Origin: Parabacteroides bouchesdurhonensis
Lineage (GTDB): Bacteria; Bacteroidota; Bacteroidia; Bacteroidales; Tannerellaceae
Reading direction: 5' to 3'
Assembly (NCBI RefSeq): GCF_900186615.1
Contig: NZ_LT896588.1
Location: 2,402,729 to 2,466,728, forward strand
DNA: 64,000 nt
Shown here: positions 52,331 through 62,250 of the stretch, piece by piece
Layout: every line of letters starts with the position of its first letter
Position numbering within the stretch: position 1 is the first letter of the stretch
Program-made: the position numbers and the translations under genes
The notes under the pieces: generated by a model
Seen by the model: only the letters and a program-made list of their open reading frames with translations
Told to the model about the DNA's origin: nothing
The model's database searches: none

Positions 52331-53161
52331 TTACTTTAATAAGTTAGCACGCATAGCTTCGATGTCTTTCTGAGCAGCGCGGGCAGCATTCACTGAAACA
52401 ACCATATCTTTTAACGGTGCTATTGTTTCTCCCAGCTGAGTCAGGTCCGGATAATATTTAGCTAGATCGGCAACAACCTGCTGTAGCGTATCTAAACGTT
52501 TAACCATGTTGTCGCTCAAGCCTGCGGTGATTGCATCTCCTTTTACCACTAATCCCGGATTAGCCAGAAGATAAGCATATTCTACAGACATACCGCCTAA
52601 CAGTTCGATTTCGATGTCTGCTTTGTCATTTTCCATCATAGCATCAATCAGTTTGTCTTCCTGAGCCTTCATAAAAGCATTAACTTCTTCTTTGCTTGCG
52701 CCGGCAGGAGCAGACTCTTTCATTATGTCGATAACAAATGGAATATTTAAGTCGGTTGTTAGTTTAACCAATGCGTTTTCCACATCAGTAGTCGGTTTTT
52801 TCATTGCTTTCAGAATGTTCAGGTCTGCGAAATACATACCACAAGCACGCGCTTTCTGTGCTTGAGTGGTTAGTTCTGATATTTTGCTAACTGGTAACAT
52901 AAAGTCGGTGTTGGCAACAGATACTTCAACTTCACCTGTGGCTAATTTGTAAGCCAGGTCAGATTCCGGCATGTCTTTCAGGAACTGAGTAACTTCTACC
53001 TTCAATTCTTCAGTAAGCAGGCTCTTTGAAACTTCGCCGGCTATTACGGCATCCTGCTCTGTTTTAGCTTCTGCTTCAGCTTTCTTTGCACTGCTATTAC
53101 AAGAAGCCATTCCGAATAAAAATGCTGCCACGGTAAGCAGACTTACAAAACTCTTCTTCAT
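52331..53161 (-). CDS. predicted lipoprotein, function unknown
   Basis: This is a 276-residue exported lipoprotein (LFGMASC21, then NSSAKKAEAEAK). The mature part is helical and acidic with no motif I recognise. It ends VVSVNAARAAQKDIEAMRANLLK, a likely coiled coil. It lies 39 bp after the large ABCG-type gene on the same strand with no terminator between, so the two may be cotranscribed. Confidence 0.75.
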   Translation of the reverse strand: MKKSFVSLLTVAAFLFGMASCNSSAKKAEAEAKTEQDAVIAGEVSKSLLTEELKVEVTQFLKDMPESDLAYKLATGEVEVSVANTDFMLPVSKISELTTQAQKARACGMYFADLNILKAMKKPTTDVENALVKLTTDLNIPFVIDIMKESAPAGASKEEVNAFMKAQEDKLIDAMMENDKADIEIELLGGMSVEYAYLLANPGLVVKGDAITAGLSDNMVKRLDTLQQVVADLAKYYPDLTQLGETIAPLKDMVVSVNAARAAQKDIEAMRANLLK

Positions 53162-53200
53162 GATGTTGTCTATTTTATAATTTTACGTATTGTCAATTTG

Positions 53201-56119
53201 TTATTCATTGTTTCTGTTGATGTATCTACCCGGAAACTCTGCGAAGATAGATATAATTACCAATAAACCAAAGAGTCCTAACATTAATAAATTAAATGAA
53301 AAAGTAGAAAATTGATATCCTGCTACTTTTTTCTCATGGCTATAGAATGGCGCACGTCCCCAGTTATTATCAGGGTTCATATAAATCTGACCGATTTTGG
53401 GATATATACGATGGTTTGCCACTTTATAAAACCGTGTTTCCGAAGTGCCCGACACTAATTCTTCAATAGCCGTATTATGGTGCTCTTTCTTTAAGTTGGT
53501 AAACCATTCAGAGCCGTTTTTATTGATGATATCTTTTTGTGTCTTATTAAGTAAAGCCGTGTAGTTATCTGATCTTGTGTGTAATGCTTTTTCAACTTTA
53601 TTCAGATAGTCTTCATAATTTTCTCCGGAAGAGTAAGGCTCTATCTGGGCGGCATGACTTAATACAGGCAATTCGTTTTCTATTGTTTTAATTTTATCTT
53701 GTTTGTCATTATCGGATAATGCTATTTGTTGTACTAAGCTACGCACTTCCGGCAAATGAATGTTCTGATAATATTGAGCTAAGAATTTCTCTTTTTCAAT
53801 GGGAAAAAGTTGTTTGTTATATGCATTATTGCAGAATTGCTCAACGGTGAGAGCCTCAAATGCCCAACGGGAAGGGATTATTTCTCCTATTAACGGGACA
53901 ATATTCCGGTTTGCTGCTTGTTTGCTTAAATCGTCGAACTTGACAACCAAACCACATAACAGTATTTGCGGAATCAACAAAAGAGGAATTGTAATGTATA
54001 TGGCTACGATGGAACTTAATGTCTGGGATAATAGCAATCCGGTCAGGTTGGCAAGAAAAGAGGTTGCCCATAACACAATCCACCAGATAAAGAACATTTC
54101 CCATCCAATGCCTATTATTGAATTACCTACTACTATGAAAAGCAGACTCTGTAAAGCTGATATACAGAACAAATAGAACATTTTGGAAACAAGATAACTA
54201 GGACGGCTTAACCGTAGGAAACGTTCCCTTTTCAGCAATGTCTTGTCTTTTATGATTTCTTCCGCACTTATGCTCATGCCTATAAATGTGGCAACTATGA
54301 CGGACATAAATATATAGGAAACCAGGTTTTTGTTAGTAAGTAGCGAATAGCCTTCATCCGGTTCATACCGGGTAAGTAAAGCTACTATTATAGCCAGCAA
54401 AGGTGCTTCCAATAATGCGATTCCCAAATACTGCTTATTCGTCAGCTTTGTTTTGATATTCCTTTCCAGAAAGATAAGGAACTGTTTCCATACGGAGGGT
54501 TTTTGTTGGTTATTCGGAGGTAAAGGCAAAACTTGCGGTTCTTTAAACTCCGGTCGTGACGATAAATATAATTCGTGCCATTCTTTGGCCGTTAGTTTAC
54601 GGATGTTTGTTTGGTTTCCCGTATCATCAATCTTCTTGGCATCTACAATGTTTAATATTAATTCCGGATTTACATTGCCGCAAGTACTGCATACGCTAAT
54701 GTCTTGATCCGTGTAATTGGCTACCCGCTTGAAATAAGTGATAGCCTCTATAGGGTTACCATCGTAGATGGGAAAGCCTCCTGTGTCCAACAACCATAAT
54801 CTGTCGAATAGTTTATATATTTCAGAAGAAGGCTGGTGAATGTTAACTACAACTAACCGTCCACGGTGCGTTTGTTCTTTCAATAGCATCATAACCTTTT
54901 CCGAGTCGGAAGAAGACAAGCCGGAAGTCGGCTCATCCAAATAAAGAATAGCCGGTTCACGTATTAACTCCAAGGCAATATTAAGCCGTTTCCGCTGTCC
55001 GCCGCTAATTGTTTTTCGTATGGGAGAACCAACAGCTAATGAACAAATCTTTAGTAGATCGAGATCATTGAGGATCGATTTAACCTTAGCTTCAATTTCT
55101 TTATCGCTCAGATTTGCAAAGCAGAGTTTGGCGGTGTACCAAAGATTTTGATATACTGTTAATTCTTCTATTAGGAGATCATCCTGCGGGACAAAACCTA
55201 TCAACCGTTTGCATTCTTCCTCTGTAAGTGAATGTCCATTCAGGCATATAGAACCTTTCTGTGGAATTATATTGCCGTTAAGAATGCTGAGTAATGTAGA
55301 TTTTCCTACTCCACTGCCGCCCATAATTGCAACCAATTGTCCGGATTCCAGGTTGAAAGAGAAGTTATGCAGTCCGCTTTCACTGTTTTTAAAATAGAAG
55401 TCAATATTACGTCCGGTCAGCAGGATACGTTCTTTATGTTTATTACGGTTGAAAGTCTCTTGTACATCGCTGTAATAAATAGGAAGAAACAACGGGCTTT
55501 TGATAACACTGCTACGTTGCCAGCTATAAAATATACCGGTAGTGAGCGGTATGTCATTCATGAATACCTGACTGGTTCCGTAATAGGTAAATATCAGCCT
55601 GTCGAAGTTCTGCAACAATAGCACGCGTATCTCTCCATCCAGTCCTTTACGTTGTATATGCTTGTCTTTATTGGATGTTTCTCCACTGATGGTAAGGATA
55701 GATGGTGAGGAACTTCCGGTTACGAAAGCCAATAATGTATCATATATATACGGCTCAATGTTGAATATTGTTGCAATCTTTTGGAAAATAGATAGATTCT
55801 CGTTAAAACCTTCACTGTTACTATGGGCGAACTCCATAAACCGGAGCAATAATAAGAGCTGTTCTTCTGTAATTAGTTTGGGCTTGAGTTGTGTGCATAC
55901 GTTAATAATGACACTTTCTTTATTAATGTCGAAGTCCGGGTCATTATACATACTTTGCAGTTCCTCGTACAATTCAATGTATTCTTTGTGAGAACGGATA
56001 CCGAAGTGACTGGACAGATATGTGTTTACAGCTTTACGCGCTTGTTCTGTCCCAATTCTTGCCAGAGAGGCAAAAATGGCAAACAGATTTAATAATCCAT
56101 TTAGTATTGTTTCATTCAT
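53201..56119 (-). CDS. ABCG-type ABC transporter with fused ATPase, permease and N-terminal domains
   Basis: This is a 972-residue inner-membrane protein. The N-terminal 135 residues are helical, TerB-like (ASLARIGTEQARKAV, EEQLLLLLRFMEFAH). A beta-rich segment follows (about 160-220). The ATPase domain begins near 230 with Walker A GGSGVGKST (267-275), signature ISGGQRKRL and Walker B LYLDEPTSGLSS, the G-S-GLSS form of White/ABCG transporters. Transmembrane helices fill about 560-760, and a last helix lies near the C-terminus. A soluble periplasmic stretch of about 190 residues interrupts the permease. Function unknown; a role in surface-lipid or envelope export is plausible. Confidence 0.85.
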   Translation of the reverse strand: MNETILNGLLNLFAIFASLARIGTEQARKAVNTYLSSHFGIRSHKEYIELYEELQSMYNDPDFDINKESVIINVCTQLKPKLITEEQLLLLLRFMEFAHSNSEGFNENLSIFQKIATIFNIEPYIYDTLLAFVTGSSSPSILTISGETSNKDKHIQRKGLDGEIRVLLLQNFDRLIFTYYGTSQVFMNDIPLTTGIFYSWQRSSVIKSPLFLPIYYSDVQETFNRNKHKERILLTGRNIDFYFKNSESGLHNFSFNLESGQLVAIMGGSGVGKSTLLSILNGNIIPQKGSICLNGHSLTEEECKRLIGFVPQDDLLIEELTVYQNLWYTAKLCFANLSDKEIEAKVKSILNDLDLLKICSLAVGSPIRKTISGGQRKRLNIALELIREPAILYLDEPTSGLSSSDSEKVMMLLKEQTHRGRLVVVNIHQPSSEIYKLFDRLWLLDTGGFPIYDGNPIEAITYFKRVANYTDQDISVCSTCGNVNPELILNIVDAKKIDDTGNQTNIRKLTAKEWHELYLSSRPEFKEPQVLPLPPNNQQKPSVWKQFLIFLERNIKTKLTNKQYLGIALLEAPLLAIIVALLTRYEPDEGYSLLTNKNLVSYIFMSVIVATFIGMSISAEEIIKDKTLLKRERFLRLSRPSYLVSKMFYLFCISALQSLLFIVVGNSIIGIGWEMFFIWWIVLWATSFLANLTGLLLSQTLSSIVAIYITIPLLLIPQILLCGLVVKFDDLSKQAANRNIVPLIGEIIPSRWAFEALTVEQFCNNAYNKQLFPIEKEKFLAQYYQNIHLPEVRSLVQQIALSDNDKQDKIKTIENELPVLSHAAQIEPYSSGENYEDYLNKVEKALHTRSDNYTALLNKTQKDIINKNGSEWFTNLKKEHHNTAIEELVSGTSETRFYKVANHRIYPKIGQIYMNPDNNWGRAPFYSHEKKVAGYQFSTFSFNLLMLGLFGLLVIISIFAEFPGRYINRNNE

Positions 56120-56156
56120 TTAAGTAGAATACTTACAATTTGTATTAAAGCGCTTA

Positions 56157-56164
56157 CAAATATA
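56157..56164 (-). promoter_or_regulatory. -7 box for the ABCG-type transporter
   Basis: Minus-strand TATATTTG lies 38 bp before the ATG. No TTG is found at the normal distance. Confidence 0.45.
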
Positions 56165-56236
56165 GGCTATCTGTAAGAATAAGCGTAATAATTCAAATGT
56201 TTTTTACTAATGCCTGAATAGGATATTGTTTTTTTT

Positions 56237-57907
56237 CTACATAAACAACATTATAATTAATTGTGACGATATGACTCGTATAAACATAGATAAAGGATAA
56301 ACCGTTGCATATGCTACCGAAGGTTCATCACCATCAACTGTTGTATTGGCATAATTGAGAGCCATCGGATTTGCCATACTTCCGCAAAGCATACCAATAT
56401 TATGTGCATAGCTTACTTTGTAGATTTGTGATGCGATGAAACCTACAATTAAGACAGGGACGATTGTAAGGATAAATCCGATCCCGACCCATAAAAGCCC
56501 TTCTGCCCGGAATACGGTTTCGAAAAAATGAGCGCCGGAATCAATACCTAGTCCTGCCAGATAAATTACTATACCGAATTGACGCATCATCAGATTGGCA
56601 CTTTGGGTTGTATAGGTCGTAAGGTGGAATCTTGGGCCGAAAGCTCCCATCAGGATACCTACAATGATTGGCCCGCCAGCAATTCCCAATTTTACAGGTG
56701 TGCTTATTCCGGGTATGGATATAGGCAGAGAACCAAGTAAAACTCCAAGGAAAATGCCGACAAATACGGCTATAAGATTTGGATTATCCAATCGTTTAAC
56801 TTCGTCTCCTAATATTTTTCCTACGGTGTTGACCGCATTTGCTTCACCAACAATTGTCAGTTTATCACCTATTTGCAAACGCAGATTAGGAGAGGCTAAT
56901 AAGTCTATACCGGCACGATTGACGCGTGTTATATTGATACCGTACAAATTACGTAACCTTAAAGAACCCAGCTTTACCCCGTTAACCCGGTTACGGCTTA
57001 CTAAAATTCGCCGGGATATTAATTGGCTGTCAATTGCGTTCCAGTCAATGTCTTCCTTATTCCAGTCTACATTCTCTTGCTCTCCGAAAAGTACTTTGAT
57101 GGTTTCAACATCCGATTTGACGGATATAATTAATAAATGATCGCGTTCTTTTAATTGAAAATCGGATGTCGGAATACTGACTTTTCCATTTCTCCATACG
57201 CGGGAGATTACAAAATGTTTCTCCGTGAGTCTCATTATATCCTGGATACTTTTATTATATATAGACGGATTGCATACCAGAAATTCGGCAACGTAGGTGG
57301 TTGTGTCCTTTGCTTCTTTATGACTGTTTTCTGTCTGATTGGCGAAAGCTTTACGTAAAACGATAATGGCTAATATAACGCCAATTACTCCTAAAGGGTA
57401 GGCTATGGCACATGCTAAAGCCATATCGGTGATCCCTTTCGAGTTGGATGGATCTATTTGTAATAAAGCTTGTTGGGCTGCTCCCAAAGCAGGGGTGTTT
57501 GTTACGGCTCCGGAAAGTAGTCCTACCATATTAGGAAGAGACACACCGGTAGTCCAGTGCAGTATAAGTGTTAACAATAATCCAAGGAATATAACAGCCA
57601 ACCCCATCATGTTGAGTTCTATACCTCCTTTTTTCAAAGAAGAAAAGAATCCGGGACCAACCTGCAATCCGAGAGTATAAACGAATAGAATTAATCCGAA
57701 ATTCTGGGCAAAAGTCAACATGTCTTTGTTGACTACAATACCCAAATGACCGGCCATGATACCTGCGAAAAAGACAAAGGTTATACCTAATGATATGCCG
57801 AAAATCTTTTGTCTTCCTAAATATAATCCAACCGCAGCTACCAGGGTAATTATTATTATCGCCTGTATCATGGTAGGCGCTAAGAAATCTTCAATTAACC
57901 AATTCAT
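56237..57907 (-). CDS. AspT/YidE-type transporter with two TrkA-C domains
   Basis: This 556-residue membrane protein has an internal repeat. It has five to six helices (about 10-180), a cytoplasmic middle with two TrkA-C (RCK_C) domains (about 205-370), then five helices to the end. The duplicated GLxxGxxxNTPALGAAQ element appears as GLLSGAVTNTPALGAAQQ in the first half and GMLCGSMANPMALNYAN in the second, as in the aspartate:alanine exchanger family. Function and substrate in Bacteroidetes are unknown. A -7 box lies 26 bp upstream. Confidence 0.85.
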   Translation of the reverse strand: MNWLIEDFLAPTMIQAIIIITLVAAVGLYLGRQKIFGISLGITFVFFAGIMAGHLGIVVNKDMLTFAQNFGLILFVYTLGLQVGPGFFSSLKKGGIELNMMGLAVIFLGLLLTLILHWTTGVSLPNMVGLLSGAVTNTPALGAAQQALLQIDPSNSKGITDMALACAIAYPLGVIGVILAIIVLRKAFANQTENSHKEAKDTTTYVAEFLVCNPSIYNKSIQDIMRLTEKHFVISRVWRNGKVSIPTSDFQLKERDHLLIISVKSDVETIKVLFGEQENVDWNKEDIDWNAIDSQLISRRILVSRNRVNGVKLGSLRLRNLYGINITRVNRAGIDLLASPNLRLQIGDKLTIVGEANAVNTVGKILGDEVKRLDNPNLIAVFVGIFLGVLLGSLPISIPGISTPVKLGIAGGPIIVGILMGAFGPRFHLTTYTTQSANLMMRQFGIVIYLAGLGIDSGAHFFETVFRAEGLLWVGIGFILTIVPVLIVGFIASQIYKVSYAHNIGMLCGSMANPMALNYANTTVDGDEPSVAYATVYPLSMFIRVISSQLIIMLFM

Positions 57908-57932
57908 TCCTGTTCTCTGTTATTGATAGTTG

Positions 57933-57940
57933 CAAAGATA
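57933..57940 (-). promoter_or_regulatory. -7 box for the AspT-type transporter
   Basis: Minus-strand TATCTTTG fits the consensus 26 bp before the ATG. No TTG upstream at the usual spacing. Confidence 0.5.
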
Positions 57941-57973
57941 GATGAGTTTTCTGGATAATTACCGATTTGTCAT

Positions 57974-57981
57974 TAACTTTG
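57974..57981 (+). promoter_or_regulatory. -7 box for sbcDC
   Basis: TAACTTTG fits the consensus 40 bp before the sbcD ATG. It diverges from the AspT-type box about 34 bp away. Confidence 0.45.
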
Positions 57982-58020
57982 TCAACTCAGTAAGGATATT
58001 GTAGCATAAATCAACCGGAT

Positions 58021-59262
58021 ATGGCATTAAAACTTATACATACAGCCGACTGGCATTTAGGACAGACCTTTTTTGGATTTGATCGTGATAATGAACATGA
58101 TGCTTTTCTTTCTTGGCTTATAGATACATTAGAAGAACAACAGACAGATGTGCTACTTATAGCTGGCGATGTTTTTGATGTGGCCAATCCTTCAGCTGTA
58201 GCACAGCGTCGTTTTTTTCATTTCTTGAAAGAGGCAAATAGCAGGAATCCCGGATTGCAGATTGTAATTATAGCGGGCAATCATGATTCTGCCGCTCGTT
58301 TAGAAGCTCCAGTTCCTTTACTGGAAGAGTTGAAGACCTCTATAACGGGAATTATAAAACGAAAGGATGACGGAACAATCGACTTTGATTCGTTAATTAT
58401 ACCATTATGTAATAGAGAAGGGGAGAGACAAGCCTTTTGTTTGGCTGTTCCTTTTCTTCGACAAGGTGATTATCCTTCTTCGGAAGAGGAACATAATACG
58501 TATGTTGCCGGAATATACCGTATGTATAAACAATTATATGCTTATGCCGAATCGAAGAAATTGCAGGATGAGGCTATTGTTGCTATGGGACATTTACATG
58601 CAACCGGGGCTGAATTATCGGATGACGATCGGAGCGAACGCATTATTATGGGTGGTTTGGAATCCGTATCTGTAGATGCGTTTGATGCCGGACTTGCCTA
58701 CACCGCTTTAGGGCATATCCATAAAGCTCAACGTGTAGGAGGTAGGGATTCGGTGAGGTATGCCGGAAGCCCTTTACCTATGTCATTTTCTGAAACGAAC
58801 TACTTGCATCAGGTCGTTGCTGTTACTATTGATGATGAACATGCGGTTTCTATCGAATCATTGCCGGTGCCGGTAACTACCCGATTAATAAAGATTCCGC
58901 TTACTCCGGCGCCTCCCGACGAGGTGTTGGCTTTGCTTGCTGAATTACCGGATGTAAATGATACGGATATTAATGTAAACCCTTTCCTGGAAGTGCGTGT
59001 TTTGCAGACCGAGCCGGATCCCGGATTTCGTCATCGGGTAGAACAGTCTTTAGAAGGCAAGGCTGTTCGTCTTACTTCTATTGTTCCATCTTATCCGAAA
59101 CGGGAAGATGATGAAAATAGCCGCCCCCTTTCATATAACGATTTACAGAAAATTGATCCATTGGATATGTTGAAACATGCTTTTACTGCAAAATATGGAG
59201 GTGAACTGCCGGAAGAGACAGAACAATTGTTTAGAGATGTAATGAGGGAGGCTGCTTTATGA
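58021..59262 (+). CDS. sbcD: exonuclease subunit SbcD
   Basis: This is a 413-residue Mre11-type nuclease, catalytic partner of SbcC in processing DNA hairpins and double-strand breaks. The metallophosphoesterase motifs are complete: TADWHLG (D10, H12), AGDVFD (D50), AGNHDS (N87, H88, D89), then MGHLHATG and GHIHKAQ. The C-terminal 100 residues match the SbcD capping domain. A 4-bp ATGA overlap joins it to sbcC. Confidence 0.95.
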   Translation: MALKLIHTADWHLGQTFFGFDRDNEHDAFLSWLIDTLEEQQTDVLLIAGDVFDVANPSAVAQRRFFHFLKEANSRNPGLQIVIIAGNHDSAARLEAPVPLLEELKTSITGIIKRKDDGTIDFDSLIIPLCNREGERQAFCLAVPFLRQGDYPSSEEEHNTYVAGIYRMYKQLYAYAESKKLQDEAIVAMGHLHATGAELSDDDRSERIIMGGLESVSVDAFDAGLAYTALGHIHKAQRVGGRDSVRYAGSPLPMSFSETNYLHQVVAVTIDDEHAVSIESLPVPVTTRLIKIPLTPAPPDEVLALLAELPDVNDTDINVNPFLEVRVLQTEPDPGFRHRVEQSLEGKAVRLTSIVPSYPKREDDENSRPLSYNDLQKIDPLDMLKHAFTAKYGGELPEETEQLFRDVMREAAL

Positions 59263-62240
59263 AAATATTAGCAATACGTGGTCGTAATCTTGCTTCGCTG
59301 GAAGGTGAGTTTGCTATAGATTTTACGGTAGAACCTTTATTGTCTGCCGGAATATTTGCCATATCCGGTCCTACCGGTGCCGGTAAATCTACGTTGCTGG
59401 ATGCTATGTGTCTGGCTCTTTTCTCCCGTACACCGAGGACAGATCAGGCGAAAGAGAATAATGTAAGGCTTAAAGATGTTAATGATGATGCTTTATTGCA
59501 GGGCGACCCTCGTTTCTTGTTACGGAGGGGGACTGCTTCCGGCTATGCCGAAGTGGACTTTGTCGCTTTGAACGGGCATCGTTATCGTTCCCAATGGTAT
59601 GTCGGACGTGCTCGTGATAAAGAGAACGGACGTTTGCAAAACCCTAAGATAACCCTGTTTAATTTGGACAATGAGACGGAGGAACAAGGGACACGATCGG
59701 ATCTTCAAGCTCGTATTGTTGAGTTGATAGGTTTGACGTTTGAACAGTTTACCCGTTCTGTTTTATTAGCTCAGAATGATTTTTCAACTTTCCTGAAGGC
59801 AGAGCAAGGTGAGAAAGCTTCTTTGCTGGAAAAACTGACTGGAACAGAGCAATATTCAATCATTTCCCGTCTTATTTTTACGAAAAATGCCGAAGCAAAG
59901 GAGGCTTATGATAAGGTATTATCATTAATGCAAGGCGTTGAGATACTTTCGGAAGAAGAAGAGCAGACATTTCGGAAACGTTTATCTGACGTAGAAACTG
60001 TATTATCCCGTTTGGAAAAGATGAAAGAAGAACAGCAACGTCTTATTGATGCTGTCAGGTCGGCGGAACAACAGATTGTATCCAAACAATCTCAGCAAAA
60101 AGAGGTGGCTGATAAATATGCCCGTTCTTTGGAGTTGCTGACGAAAGCACGTACGGAGTATAATTCGGAACAAGAAAAACTGCAACAATTAGAGGCGTAT
60201 TATAAGATATTGCAACCGGAATTGCAATATGCCCGTAAATTAGATATCCAAATAGAAACGGCAGAAGGGCTTTTATCTAAGGCGGAAACACGTTTTAAAG
60301 AAGCCGGTCAGAGTAAAAAAGAGGCGGAAGAGAAGCTCAATCTTTTACAAAATCAGGAACAACAGGGATTGGACGAAATAGAACAATTACGGAAGTGGCG
60401 GGAGAAATATCATAATAAAGAAGGTGTTGCGATGCAACTTAGTACGTTGCTGTTGCATTTGGATGCGGCATTTTCTGCTCGTCAATCTATAGAGAATTTC
60501 TGGCAGTCTATCCTGAATAATAAACAAAAGTTAGTTCAATCGGGCAATCAGTTAGCAAAACTTTTGGCAACAATTAATACTTATCAGACCTCTTCGCAAA
60601 AGTTGGAGACTGAATTAAAACAAATTGAATCCCGGTTAAAGACGACAGACTTACTGGCAATTGAAGAAGAAATTGTTTCTTGTCGTTCCAAGCGAGAGCA
60701 TTTATTGATAGAACAGGCACAATTTGTTACGACCGGAGATATTAAAGCTTTACGAGATAAATTGTCGGAAGGGATTCCTTGTCCGGTATGTGGGAGTATG
60801 GAGCATCCTTACGCTTCCCATGAAGTAAACGAGAGGTTATTGGCTTTGACAAAAGGTATTTCAGACAGGACCTTTCGCCTGCAACAATTGGAGAAGCAAC
60901 TGGAAATTTATACGGCTGATCAGAAGAAACAAACGGATTTGCAACAACAGCAGCTTCAATTGCATAAATTGATAACAGAAAGTGAAAACGCACGTATGGA
61001 TTTGCAAAATCAGCAGAAGCTTGTAGACAAGCAAATCCAACATGAAGAAGCGCAATGTGCGGAACAGCAAGAGATACTGAATCGTTCGTTGGCTGCTGCC
61101 GATATGTTGTTTGGTAACGATAGCTGGCAGAGTGCCTGGCAACAAAATCCGGAGGTTTTTCGTAAAACATTGATCGATTTTACAAATCAATGGCGTGGAA
61201 ATGAAGAACGTTTGTTGCAGTTGGAGCGGCAGCAAGGTGTGTGGAAAGCCACACGTGAATCTCACGAGTCGTTTTTATCGAAGCTAATCAGTCAGTGGAA
61301 AGAGTTCGGGATGATTTTCCAAAATCATCGGGATGATTTGAAAAAACATCGGGATGATCGCGTTCGTTTATTATCGGGCAAATCTGTTGATGAAACGGAA
61401 CAAGAATATAATCGTCAATTTGAAGGACTGAAAGAAAATTTGCAGAAATTACAAACGGTACAAGTAGAACAGTCTGGAATCGTTGAACAGTACAAAGGTG
61501 TAACAGAACAGCTTTTAAAGGATTTGGCAGAACTCTCTGCTACATTAGCCGAACGCAAGTCTGCATTAGAAAAATGGATTGTCCAATATAATGAGTCTTC
61601 CGACGGTATTTCTTTGGAAGAAGCTTTGTCGCAGGCCACAAAAGAGAAAACAGAATATTCATTCCGTGTACGGAAACAAGATGAGAATAAGAAGAAAATA
61701 GCCGGTTTACAGGAGGATTTAAATGCTCGTGCTATTGTCAGTGAACGTTGGGCTAAGCTAAATGAACTGGCAGGCTCGTCGGATGGGGCTAAATTCCGTC
61801 GCATAGCGCAAGGCTATACATTAGATATATTATTGGATTATGCAAATATCCAGTTGCGGGAACTGACAAAGCGGTATCGTTTGGAACGTGTGCCGGATAC
61901 ACTGGCTTTACAGGTAATAGATCAGGATATGTGCGATGAAGTGAGGACTGTGCATAGTTTGTCGGGAGGAGAATCATTTCTGGTTTCGTTGGCTTTGGCT
62001 TTGGGATTGTCTTCTCTTTCTTCCAATCGTATGAAAGTAGAAAGTCTTTTTATTGATGAAGGTTTTGGTTCATTAGATGCCGAAACTTTATGTGTTGCAA
62101 TGGATGCATTAGAAAGTTTACGTACGCAAGGCCGTAAAATAGGAGTTATATCCCATGTGCAAGAAATGACCGAACGTATTCCTGTCCAAATAAGAGTAAA
62201 TCGTGCCGGAAACGGACGGAGTTTTCTGGAGATAGTGTAA
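59259..62240 (+). CDS. sbcC: exonuclease subunit SbcC
   Basis: This 993-residue Rad50-type SMC-like ATPase has Walker A GPTGAGKST (37-45), Q-loop LLAQNDFSTFLKAEQGEKA, long coiled coils (about 190-850), and zinc hook CPVC (C508/C511 in GIPCPVCGSMEHP). The ABC signature SLSGGESFLVSLALALGLSSL and Walker B FIDEGFGSLD lie at the C-terminus. It is of normal length. Within the second coiled coil, residues about 683-701 are encoded by a short array of palindromic units at about 22-bp period, which encode HRDDLKKHRDDR. Confidence 0.95.
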   Translation: MKILAIRGRNLASLEGEFAIDFTVEPLLSAGIFAISGPTGAGKSTLLDAMCLALFSRTPRTDQAKENNVRLKDVNDDALLQGDPRFLLRRGTASGYAEVDFVALNGHRYRSQWYVGRARDKENGRLQNPKITLFNLDNETEEQGTRSDLQARIVELIGLTFEQFTRSVLLAQNDFSTFLKAEQGEKASLLEKLTGTEQYSIISRLIFTKNAEAKEAYDKVLSLMQGVEILSEEEEQTFRKRLSDVETVLSRLEKMKEEQQRLIDAVRSAEQQIVSKQSQQKEVADKYARSLELLTKARTEYNSEQEKLQQLEAYYKILQPELQYARKLDIQIETAEGLLSKAETRFKEAGQSKKEAEEKLNLLQNQEQQGLDEIEQLRKWREKYHNKEGVAMQLSTLLLHLDAAFSARQSIENFWQSILNNKQKLVQSGNQLAKLLATINTYQTSSQKLETELKQIESRLKTTDLLAIEEEIVSCRSKREHLLIEQAQFVTTGDIKALRDKLSEGIPCPVCGSMEHPYASHEVNERLLALTKGISDRTFRLQQLEKQLEIYTADQKKQTDLQQQQLQLHKLITESENARMDLQNQQKLVDKQIQHEEAQCAEQQEILNRSLAAADMLFGNDSWQSAWQQNPEVFRKTLIDFTNQWRGNEERLLQLERQQGVWKATRESHESFLSKLISQWKEFGMIFQNHRDDLKKHRDDRVRLLSGKSVDETEQEYNRQFEGLKENLQKLQTVQVEQSGIVEQYKGVTEQLLKDLAELSATLAERKSALEKWIVQYNESSDGISLEEALSQATKEKTEYSFRVRKQDENKKKIAGLQEDLNARAIVSERWAKLNELAGSSDGAKFRRIAQGYTLDILLDYANIQLRELTKRYRLERVPDTLALQVIDQDMCDEVRTVHSLSGGESFLVSLALALGLSSLSSNRMKVESLFIDEGFGSLDAETLCVAMDALESLRTQGRKIGVISHVQEMTERIPVQIRVNRAGNGRSFLEIV
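61307..61358. repeat. three CGGGATGAT units at 22/21-bp period inside sbcC
   Basis: CGGGATGAT begins at 61307, 61329 and 61350, so successive spacings are 22 and 21 bp. The middle unit is the perfect dyad AAATCATC-GG-GATGATTT (61322-61339), and the stretch between the first two is also a dyad (GATGATTTT-CC-AAAATCATC). The first spacing is not a multiple of three, so the units are in different frames, which argues against simple protein-level repetition. Confidence 0.8.
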
Positions 62241-62250
62241 GTTCTTTTTC

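Noticed and set aside
54453-54707. Plus-strand ORFs opposite the ABCG-type transporter
   Set aside because: They are antisense frames with no start signals; the minus strand carries all domain motifs.
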